From assembly GCA_004193205.1 (NCBI GenBank), contig RZUM01000001.1, positions 1-64,000 on the forward strand: 64,000 nt of DNA. Direction: 5' to 3'. Below the pieces are notes generated by a model. That model saw only the letters and a program-made list of their open reading frames with translations, did no database searches and was not told the DNA's origin. Below, piece by piece: positions 8,326-15,658 of the stretch. Both the position numbers and the translations under genes were made by a program. Source of the DNA: Gordonia sediminis. GTDB taxonomy: Bacteria; Actinomycetota; Actinomycetes; Mycobacteriales; Mycobacteriaceae. How positions within the stretch are numbered: position 1 is the stretch's first letter; the number at the start of each line of letters is the position of its first letter.

Positions 8326-9165
8326 ATGCCATTGGTTGTTGGTTTGTCAGATCCTCGCCCCATCGAAGGAAACCGTCGTGCGTCATGCGCCCCGCCCGCA
8401 ACCGCCATCGTCGTCTTCCTGATCTATCTCGCACTCTTCTACGGCGTGTGGATCGTCACGGGAGTCGACTACGAGACCATCGGCGACAGCGCCGGCCACC
8501 TGCTCAAGTGGTACGTGGCGCCCACCTGGGTCGGCGGACTGTTCCTCGTCATCGCGGTGTCCTGGCTCGGATGGTGGCGGCCGGTGCTGTTCGAGAAGGA
8601 ACGTGCGCAGCCTCGTTGGATTCTGCTGGCCCCGGCCTTCGCCGGCGTCACTCTGGTGGTGCTCGCGCTGACGGCGGACTTCTCGGGGTCGACCGGCGCG
8701 ATGTTCGCCGCCCTGTTTCTCGGCAGTATCGGTGTCGGCGTCGCCGAGGAGGTCTCCACACGCGGCGTCCTCATCACCGGATTCCGTGCGCGTCTCACCG
8801 AGCCGTGGGTGTGGTTCCACTCGAGTCTCCTGTTCGGGTTGCTGCACCTGCCGAACTGGGTGTTCGGGGCCGGGCCGGGGGCGGTGGGTCAGGTGCTGAT
8901 GGCCTTCGGCGCAGGATCGACGTTCTATCTGCTCCGTCGCGTCTCGGGGACCCTGATCTGGGCGATGGCGCTCCATGGAGCTTGGGATTTCGTGACGATC
9001 GGCGGCGACCTGCCAGGCGGCGTCGGCGCCCTGGTCATCGTCAATTCGCTACTCGGCCTGGTCGTCGGCATCGTGTTCCTCCGTCGCCAACGGGGTCAGA
9101 TGATCGAACAGGCGGGAGTGCCGGAGGTGAAACCCAGCCGATTCCACCCGGGTGGATTAGCGTAA
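8326..9165 (+). CDS. CPBP family intramembrane protease
   Basis: Membrane-embedded CAAX-prenyl-protease-2/bacteriocin-processing (Abi) family protein with about eight hydrophobic segments. The family motifs are present: EEVSTRG (EExxxR-type), FGLLHLP (FxxxH) and MALHGAWDF. The start is uncertain. ATG 8326 is given; ATGs at 8290 and 8296 are in frame, and the frame is open into the end of the preceding gene. A strong purine-rich site, AAGGAAA, near 8370 sits before a GTG at 8381 in another frame, and that frame would read MRHAPRP before running out. A one-base change near 8390-8400 could therefore have shifted the original N-terminus. Confidence 0.8.
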   Translation: MPLVVGLSDPRPIEGNRRASCAPPATAIVVFLIYLALFYGVWIVTGVDYETIGDSAGHLLKWYVAPTWVGGLFLVIAVSWLGWWRPVLFEKERAQPRWILLAPAFAGVTLVVLALTADFSGSTGAMFAALFLGSIGVGVAEEVSTRGVLITGFRARLTEPWVWFHSSLLFGLLHLPNWVFGAGPGAVGQVLMAFGAGSTFYLLRRVSGTLIWAMALHGAWDFVTIGGDLPGGVGALVIVNSLLGLVVGIVFLRRQRGQMIEQAGVPEVKPSRFHPGGLA

Positions 9166-9279
9166 GTGCCGGTACACGCCCCGTGAGCCATTGCGCGTCG
9201 GTTCCGAGGGCAACGTGACGTCGCGGTACGGGGCTGCGGTTCGTTCCGTCTGCCACCATGCGGATGGGAGCGATCGGAC

Positions 9280-10836
9280 ATGACCGAGGAGAAGTCCGAG
9301 CAGCAGAAACAGGTGTTGCGGCCACCGAAGTTCTGGCAGGCGTTGATCCCGCTGGTGTTCCTCATCGTGGCGCTGGCACTGGCCATCACGCTGTACGGCG
9401 AGGACGCCGTCTACGGCCCGGTCCAGGTGGCGCTGGTTCTGGCGGGCGCACTGGCCGCCCAGGTCGGCTACTTCAACGGTCACACGATCTCCGATCTCAC
9501 CAAGGCCGCGGTCGACAGCGTCGCTTCCGCGATGGGCGCGATCTTCATCCTCTTCTCGGTGGGCGCACTGATCGGGACCTGGAACATGTCCGGGACCATC
9601 GCCACGTTGGCCGATTGGGGGATCCGGGTCCTGAACCCGGATTTCTTCTACGTCGCCGCCACCCTCCTGTGCGCGGTCATCGCGGTGTCGGTCGGCAGCT
9701 CCTGGACGGTGATGGGCACCATCGGTGTGGCACTGGTCGCGGTGGCCGAAGGCTTGGGTCTGAGCACGGCCATGGCCGCCGGAGCGGTCATCTCCGGCGC
9801 GTACTTCGGCGACAAGATGTCGCCGCTGTCGGAGACGACGAACCTGGCCGCGGGCGTCGCGGGGGCCGATCTGTTCAAGCACATCCGGTCGATGATGGCG
9901 ACGACCATCCCGGCCATCCTGATCACCCTGGGTATCTATCTGGTCCTGGGGTTCAGGTCCAAACCCGCCGGCGCCATCGACACCCCCGAGGAACTCAGCG
10001 ACATCGAGAACCTGTTCAACATCAACGTCGCGACCCTCCTCCCGTTACTCGTGGTGGTCGTCCTGGCGCTGCGCAAGATTCCGCCGATGTTCGCGATCCT
10101 CGGCGGTGCGCTGACCGGCGGACTGTTGGCGATCTTCCTGCAGCCCGATGTCGTGCGCGCCTTCGTCGACGACGACTCGCTGGGCACTCCGCTGGTGATG
10201 CTCAAGGGGGTCTGGGACGCGATGGCGACCGGCTACGTCGCGGACACCGGCATCGAGGCCGTGGACAACCTGCTCAGCGGCGGTGGCATGCAGGCCATGC
10301 TGAACACCGTCTGGCTGATCATCACCGCGCTGGCGTTCGGCGGAATCATGAACCACACCGGGTTCCTGGGCAAACTCATCGAACCATTGCGCAAGCGCAC
10401 CAACAGCCCTCGCGGCGCAATGGCGTCCACCGGCGGGACCGCGATCGGGCTCAACGTGGTCGCCGGCGACCAGTACCTCGCCCTGGTGCTGACGGGGAAC
10501 GTGTTCAAGGAGGAGTTCCGCAAGAGGGGCATCGCGCCGCAGACACTGTCCCGCCAGATCGAGGACACCGCGACGGTCACCTCTGTGCTGGTCCCCTGGA
10601 ACTCCTGCGGCGCTTACGCCTCCGGGGTCCTGAACGTCACGACGATCGCCTACCTGCCGTTCGCATTCTTCAACTGGATCAACCCGCTGATCTCGTTCAT
10701 CTACGCCGCCTTCGGGATCGCGATCCAGAAGGCCGAGCCGACCGAGGGCACCACACCACCGCTGGCAAAGGCGTCGTTCTACGGGGTGTCCGGGCAGGAC
10801 GCCGAGGAGGTCCCCGAAGACGGTTCGAAGCCCTGA
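9280..10836 (+). CDS. nhaC: Na+/H+ antiporter, NhaC family
   Basis: Exchanges cytoplasmic Na+ for protons at the cell membrane. The protein is 518 residues with 11-12 hydrophobic segments and the family signature GAYFGDKMSPLSETTNLA (about residues 169-186). Related family members exchange malate/lactate (MleN) or ornithine/arginine, so substrate is not certain. It is notable that a lactate-oxidase-type flavoenzyme follows 207 bases downstream: if this is an MleN-like carrier, the two could serve lactate use. The start ATG 9280 gives the expected charged N-terminal tail before TM1. Confidence 0.87.
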   Translation: MTEEKSEQQKQVLRPPKFWQALIPLVFLIVALALAITLYGEDAVYGPVQVALVLAGALAAQVGYFNGHTISDLTKAAVDSVASAMGAIFILFSVGALIGTWNMSGTIATLADWGIRVLNPDFFYVAATLLCAVIAVSVGSSWTVMGTIGVALVAVAEGLGLSTAMAAGAVISGAYFGDKMSPLSETTNLAAGVAGADLFKHIRSMMATTIPAILITLGIYLVLGFRSKPAGAIDTPEELSDIENLFNINVATLLPLLVVVVLALRKIPPMFAILGGALTGGLLAIFLQPDVVRAFVDDDSLGTPLVMLKGVWDAMATGYVADTGIEAVDNLLSGGGMQAMLNTVWLIITALAFGGIMNHTGFLGKLIEPLRKRTNSPRGAMASTGGTAIGLNVVAGDQYLALVLTGNVFKEEFRKRGIAPQTLSRQIEDTATVTSVLVPWNSCGAYASGVLNVTTIAYLPFAFFNWINPLISFIYAAFGIAIQKAEPTEGTTPPLAKASFYGVSGQDAEEVPEDGSKP

Positions 10837-11043
10837 GCTTCCCACGCTCACCATCCGTGCGGTTACGAGAACGGCAGCTGGACGACACCCTCCGACGACC
10901 CCACGCGTCACCGGGATTGGCCGATACGGCCGGACGCGCGATGGTTATGCCGTACATTCGGGAGTCGCCATTACGGCGCCGGGTCTCGGCGAGAGTCGGG
11001 TGGACGCCGCGACAATCCCATCGACGCACGGGGGGACACCGAC

Positions 11044-12213
11044 ATGACACCGGACTACGGAGCCTTCCAGCTGGAGATCTACCTCGCCGGCACCCAGGGT
11101 GTACTACCCAGGTATCCCGTCGACGCGGAGTCGTTGGAACGCAAGGCGCAGGAGGTCCTGCCGTCCTGGATCTGGTCGTACGTGGCGGGCGGCTGCGGGA
11201 ATGAGCGGACCCAGCGGGCAAATGTCGACGCGTTCGACAAGTGGGGCATCGTGCCCCGCATGGGTGTCGGGGCGACCGAGCGCGACCTGTCGGTCGAGTT
11301 GTTCGGGACGACGCTACCGTCACCTGTCTTCATGGCGCCGATCGGCGTGATCGGGATCTGCTCCCAGGACTTCCACGGCGATCTTGCCGTGGCGCGGGCC
11401 GCCGAACGCACCGGGGTTCCCGCGGTGCAATCCACCCTGTCGATGGACCCGATGGAGGCGACCGGCGCAATCCACCAGGAGACACCGGGCTTCTTTCAGC
11501 TCTACATGCCCAAGGATCGTGACCTCGCACTGAGTTTCATCCAGCGCGCCGAGCAGTCCGGGTACAAGGGCATCGCCGTCACCATGGACACGTGGACACC
11601 GGGCTGGCGTCCACGCGATCTCAACAGCTCGAACTTCCCACAACTTCGCGGCATGTGTATCTCCAACTACTTCACCGACCCGAACTTCCTTGGCAAGCTC
11701 GCCAAGAGTCCGGAAGAGGACATGGCGTCGGCCATCCTGACCTGGGCCGGGAACTTCGGCCAGCCGGTCACCTGGGACGATCTCGCCTGGATACGCGAGG
11801 CGACCGATCTGCCCATCATGCCGAAGGGCATCTGCCACCCCGACGACGTCCGCCGCGCCATCGACGTGGGCGCCGACGCCATCTACTGCTCGAATCACGG
11901 TGGCCGCCAAGCCAATGGCGGCCTGCCGGCATTGCAGCATCTGCCCGAGGTGGTCGCCGCGGCCGGCGACACACCCGTACTGTTCGATTCGGGAGTGCGC
12001 GACGGCAGCGACGTCGTCCTGGCCCTTGCACTCGGCGCCACCGCGGTCGGTCTCGGCCGCTCGTATGCGTATGCGTTGGCAGTCGGCGGCGAGGACGGCC
12101 TGGTCCATCACCTCCGGTCGATCCTCGCCGAGGCGGACCTGTTGATGGCGATCAACGGCTACCCGACGATTGCCGATCTCCGCGGCGATGGGGCCGTCCG
12201 GCGCGCGATGTAG
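11044..12213 (+). CDS. FMN-dependent alpha-hydroxy-acid oxidase, lactate 2-monooxygenase-like
   Basis: A 389-residue TIM-barrel flavoprotein that oxidises L-lactate or a similar 2-hydroxy acid. Active-site signatures are PIGVIGICS (flavin face), the catalytic Lys in IMPKGI (about residue 260) and the His/Arg motif SNHGGRQ (about residue 282). The insert CISNYFTDPNF is typical of lactate 2-monooxygenase of mycobacteria rather than plain lactate oxidase. A strong ribosome site (ACGGGGGG) precedes ATG 11044. The 207-base gap upstream has no recognised element. Lactate monooxygenase yields acetate, CO2 and water; other 2-hydroxy acids are possible. Confidence 0.87.
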   Translation: MTPDYGAFQLEIYLAGTQGVLPRYPVDAESLERKAQEVLPSWIWSYVAGGCGNERTQRANVDAFDKWGIVPRMGVGATERDLSVELFGTTLPSPVFMAPIGVIGICSQDFHGDLAVARAAERTGVPAVQSTLSMDPMEATGAIHQETPGFFQLYMPKDRDLALSFIQRAEQSGYKGIAVTMDTWTPGWRPRDLNSSNFPQLRGMCISNYFTDPNFLGKLAKSPEEDMASAILTWAGNFGQPVTWDDLAWIREATDLPIMPKGICHPDDVRRAIDVGADAIYCSNHGGRQANGGLPALQHLPEVVAAAGDTPVLFDSGVRDGSDVVLALALGATAVGLGRSYAYALAVGGEDGLVHHLRSILAEADLLMAINGYPTIADLRGDGAVRRAM

Positions 12214-12406
12214 CGAGCGGGCCCCGCCGCCGGATTCCACGAGTCAACTCGGTGGAAGCCCCGCTGACCTCGCTAGCATAGAAGCGAGACAATCGTCGGT
12301 ATCCGCCATCCGATCGAGGGTGGTCGCGACCCATGACGAATGTCCCCACACCCGAGGGATCAAAGGCGGATCTCCTGGCCCAGAACACCCGCGAGGAGCA
12401 CCACCA

Positions 12407-12805
12407 GTGACCATCAATCCGCAAGAAACACAAGCGAAAAGTACCCGTGTGGAACCGATCGACCTTGCCGCCAAGCTCGAGTTGTTCGACGAACATTGGT
12501 CGCCCAAACGCGTCGCCCAACTCAACGACTATGACGTCAAAGTCGTCAAGATCGTCGGCGACTTCGTGTGGCACTCCCACGACGAAACCGACGAATTATT
12601 CCTCGTCATCTCAGGCAGATTGACGATCCAGTTCCGGAACCACGACGTCGTCCTGGGCCCTGGACAGCTCTGCGTCGTCCCGCGCGGGGTGGAGCATTGT
12701 CCACGGGCTGACGACGAGGTAACCGCGTTGCTCCTCGAGCCTGCCGGAGTTGTCAACACGGGCAACGCAGGTGGCGACCTCACGGCTGCGGTCGAAGACA
12801 TCTGA
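12407..12805 (+). CDS. Cupin-domain protein
   Basis: A 132-residue single-domain cupin. Motif 1, WHSHDETDELFLVISG, supplies two His and a Glu of the metal site; motif 2, PGQLCVVPRGVEHCPR, supplies the third His. The GTG at 12407 was chosen because GAGGAG lies 8-9 bases upstream; the open frame continues back but overlaps the previous gene. Small cupins of this sort act as isomerases, sugar epimerases or sensory domains, and the product is not known. It follows the lactate monooxygenase-like gene after 193 bases, so it is likely a separate unit. Confidence 0.8.
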   Translation: MTINPQETQAKSTRVEPIDLAAKLELFDEHWSPKRVAQLNDYDVKVVKIVGDFVWHSHDETDELFLVISGRLTIQFRNHDVVLGPGQLCVVPRGVEHCPRADDEVTALLLEPAGVVNTGNAGGDLTAAVEDI

Positions 12806-12859
12806 CTCTTCGAGTGTGGAAGGGCTGGTGCAGCTTGACCCCGCATCCGCTCCGGCGCT

Positions 12860-13384
12860 TCATTCGGCCCACCCTCGATTGAGGAATCCGGTGACCGCCG
12901 CAATGTCGTCGGCCGGCAGGGTGCCGCCGTCGGCGTCGGTGAGCTCGCGGATGAAGTAGCACGGGCTGGTCACGCCGATGCGCAGGGCTGCGGTCGTGTC
13001 GACAGAGATGCGGAAGACACCGACGGTGCCGACACAGGGATCGTCGTCGTACCAACTGATCTCGGCCGCCGCGAGGATGCGGTGCAGCTGCTCGGAGTCC
13101 AGCCCGGTGGCCGGTGCGAAGGTGATGTCGGAGGAGTACAGCACACCGTTGTAGTGCGTGCCGTAGCTGAGCGAATCGGAGACGGCGCAGCAGCCGGCCC
13201 ACTCCTCGGTCGAGACGTCACCCTCGGGGGCCAGCTGCACGGCACGAGCGATCAGGTCAATCATGGCCTGCGTCAACGCTCGGCCGTGTGCGCGCACCTG
13301 CGCGGCCTGCGCAGTGGTGAGCGGCGCGTCGTCGTCGACGGTTGACGCCGAACCCGGTAGTGGCGCAGGCGAACTGGCTCTCAT
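12860..13384 (-). CDS. Unknown protein coupled to the DUF1023 hydrolase
   Basis: A 174-residue protein that I do not recognise. It has no signal peptide or membrane span. The N-terminal 22 residues are Ser/Pro/Ala-rich, then comes a helix (about residues 25-50) and a mixed alpha/beta part with four cysteines (GCCAV, DDDPC, SPC). Its ATG overlaps the stop codon of the upstream hydrolase gene in an ATGA arrangement, so the two are translationally coupled and probably work together. An immunity or chaperone-like partner is one possibility but nothing in the sequence proves it. Confidence 0.75.
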   Translation of the reverse strand: MRASSPAPLPGSASTVDDDAPLTTAQAAQVRAHGRALTQAMIDLIARAVQLAPEGDVSTEEWAGCCAVSDSLSYGTHYNGVLYSSDITFAPATGLDSEQLHRILAAAEISWYDDDPCVGTVGVFRISVDTTAALRIGVTSPCYFIRELTDADGGTLPADDIAAVTGFLNRGWAE

Positions 13385-14622
13385 CTTCCTGCCTTTCGGG
13401 AGTCGACCGCCGGATCTCGGCGCCCGCCGGAGATCTGCCCCTCGATCACGTCGCCGGCATTGCGCCGGTTCTCGTGAGTGATGTCGCCACCCCGCCCCGA
13501 GACGATCCGGCCCAGATTCTCCAGGGATTCCGAGCCGATCTGGTAGTAGCTGCTGTGGTTGCCGACGACGGGCGCGACGTCGCCGCCCTCGGCACGGAAG
13601 CGTTCCGCCCCGAACGCGGTGGTCGCCGGGTCGATACCCAGACCGCTGATTGCGGTATTCGCGGTGGGGCCACCGAGGTGGCCGACGGCGTCGTCGGACG
13701 CGGTGCCGACGTACACATTGCGGGCACCGATGCCGAACTCCTCGGCCGTCTCGACCCCACCGGCGCCGGGTGATCCGAGGAAGGTCACGGTGTCGAGATC
13801 GTCGGCGAGGCGTCCGTTGTCGCCGGCCCAGCCGAGGGTCGTCGATCCGTAGCTGTGGCCGATGAGATTGAGGTTGAGATGGTCGTCGGCACCCTGACCC
13901 TGGCCGCGTCCGAGTTGATGGCGGGCGGCGACGAACGCCTTGATGTCCTCGGCAAGCATCCGGCCACCGTCGCGCGCGGCGCCGGATGCGGCGACCGCGC
14001 CGATGTCACTGCCGCTGGGTGCGTCGTAGCCGATCCACACGACCGATGCGACACTGCCCCGTTCGCCGCCCGCCTGCTTATAGAGATCTGCAGCGTTCTG
14101 CACGTTGCCGGAGGTCTTGGAGATGTCAGAACCCATACCGGGCACGATCCACGCCACGTTCTGCGCGGTGTCGAGGTCACCGACGGAGACTACGGCCTTC
14201 CCGTCACCACCGAACGCGTGCGGATCGTAGGCGTAGAGCTGGATGACGGCTCCGGGCGCGGTTTGCCGCGCCTTGTCCAGTCCCGCTTTCACCGACCGCG
14301 CGGTCCGCAGGGATTTCTGGGCGTCGCCGCTCGGGTCGCCGAGGGTGACGATGGCCTGCGCCTGGTTGATGTCACGGTCGAGGCTGCGCCGGTTGGCCAT
14401 GTCGCGGACCGACGCGGGCAACCCCTGCCCGGCACCGAGCAATTCAGGGAACTCCCGTTCGATGGAGTCGCGTTCGGCCGGCGTGAGGCCGGCCCACCAG
14501 CGGGCGCGTTCCGCGGCGGACAGGCGCGTCAGGTCGGGCGGAACGGCACCAGGATGCACCTTGTCCAGCGCCGCGCGGATCTGCGCAGCGGGATCGAAGC
14601 CCTGCTCCGTCACCGTCGACAT
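13381..14622 (-). CDS. DUF1023-type alpha/beta hydrolase
   Basis: A 413-residue protein. The N-terminal segment LTRLSAAERARWWAGLTPAE followed by LPASVRDMANRR is the leader module often found in actinobacterial DUF1023 and type VII-linked proteins. The hydrolase domain has the nucleophile elbow GHSYGS (about residue 258), and NHSSYY near the C-terminus offers a candidate catalytic His. No signal peptide is visible. ATG 14622 was chosen for the excellent GGGGAGGG site seven bases upstream. Lipase or esterase activity is the family expectation. Its stop overlaps the start of the unknown downstream gene. Confidence 0.82.
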   Translation of the reverse strand: MSTVTEQGFDPAAQIRAALDKVHPGAVPPDLTRLSAAERARWWAGLTPAERDSIEREFPELLGAGQGLPASVRDMANRRSLDRDINQAQAIVTLGDPSGDAQKSLRTARSVKAGLDKARQTAPGAVIQLYAYDPHAFGGDGKAVVSVGDLDTAQNVAWIVPGMGSDISKTSGNVQNAADLYKQAGGERGSVASVVWIGYDAPSGSDIGAVAASGAARDGGRMLAEDIKAFVAARHQLGRGQGQGADDHLNLNLIGHSYGSTTLGWAGDNGRLADDLDTVTFLGSPGAGGVETAEEFGIGARNVYVGTASDDAVGHLGGPTANTAISGLGIDPATTAFGAERFRAEGGDVAPVVGNHSSYYQIGSESLENLGRIVSGRGGDITHENRRNAGDVIEGQISGGRRDPAVDSRKAGR

Positions 14623-14834
14623 GATTGATCCCTCCCCGGCGGCCCGAGGTCCCGGCGCTACCGGGTGCAACGACGTTCCCTGCACCCAGTGTGGCACGGG
14701 CACGCTCTACCTGCGAGAACGTCATCGTCTGCGTCCCACGAGAGTTCGTGTGCAACCTCATGGCCCGGCGGCCCGACTACGCTGGTTTGTGACACAGCAC
14801 GTTCCAGGCTCAAACCAAGCGGGGCGAACGACGG

Positions 14835-15299
14835 ATGACACAAATCAACAAGCCACCCAAAGGCACCCAGGGCGGTAAGGCGCCGTCGGGACCGATTTTC
14901 GCGGCGATGACCAAGCCGGCGGTGTGGGTCCACCGACGGATGGGAAACCGGTTTCGCGGCAATGCCCTGGTCTACGTGACGACGGTGGGTGCGCACAGCG
15001 GCAAGAAGCGTGTCAACCCGGTGATGAGGTTCGACGACGGCGAACAGCGATGGCTGGTGTGTGCGTCGGCGGCCGGCTCGGTCAGCCATCCGGGCTGGTA
15101 CCACAACATCGCGGCGAACCCGGATCAGGTCTGGGCCGAAGTCGACGGGACGACGCACCGTGTCGCGGTCGAGCAACTCGAAGGCGACGCCTACGACGCA
15201 GCTTGGACGCGAATCATCTCCGAGGCCCCCAGTTTTGCGGATTACCGCGAGAAGACCGACCGCCACCTGCCGATCCTCGCCCTGACCCCGCAGAAGTGA
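14835..15299 (+). CDS. Deazaflavin (F420)-dependent nitroreductase-family protein
   Basis: A 154-residue Ddn/DDN-family split-barrel protein. The pattern LVYVTTVGAHSGKKRVNPVM (about residues 46-65), then WLVCASAAG and HPGWYHNIAANPD, is the classic F420-binding core of the mycobacterial Rv3547 (Ddn) family. Family members reduce quinones or nitro-compounds using F420H2, often at the membrane. The N-terminal 20 residues are polar and flexible. The gene is divergent from the hydrolase, with 212 bases between the starts, and convergent with the P-type ATPase. Confidence 0.88.
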   Translation: MTQINKPPKGTQGGKAPSGPIFAAMTKPAVWVHRRMGNRFRGNALVYVTTVGAHSGKKRVNPVMRFDDGEQRWLVCASAAGSVSHPGWYHNIAANPDQVWAEVDGTTHRVAVEQLEGDAYDAAWTRIISEAPSFADYREKTDRHLPILALTPQK

Positions 15300-15658
15300 C
15301 GTCACCCACTCGTTCGAGGAACTTCCCCGTATCTACCGCCCCGCATCGGTTAGCGCAATGATTCTCCGCGCCAGTTCCGGCCCACCAGTGCCGGTCATCG
15401 TGCCCGTCGTCATCGCAGCGTGAGCACGCCATCACCGGACCGAGTCCCGCGGCCGCTGAGCCGACCGGCCAAATCGGCTCCACTCCAAAGCCTGCGCGGT
15501 GCGCAGCCCGGCACCGAATCGGCCTGACCGGTGGTCGAGCAACGTGGATTTGAGCCCGACGCCGACCAGTGCCACTGCCAGATAGGCATTCTCGTGCCGA
15601 TGGTCCCACGAAGCCGATCGGCGGCCGCCGTCAGCGGTACCCCACAACAGTTCGACAC
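15300..15658. other. Intergenic region between Ddn-like gene and P-type ATPase
   Basis: These 359 bases lie between two convergent genes. No gene with a recognised motif is seen. On the minus strand, one frame directly after the ATPase stop reads fairly protein-like (WDHRHENAYLAVALVGVGL) down to a stop at 15432, but it has no start of its own apart from frames inside the ATPase gene. It may be a decayed gene end or chance. No clear terminator hairpin was found. Confidence 0.4.

Noticed and set aside
15432-15658. Protein-like minus-strand frame after the P-type ATPase stop
   Set aside because: It has no start of its own outside the ATPase gene and no recognised family. It might be a gene relic, but the evidence is too thin to call.
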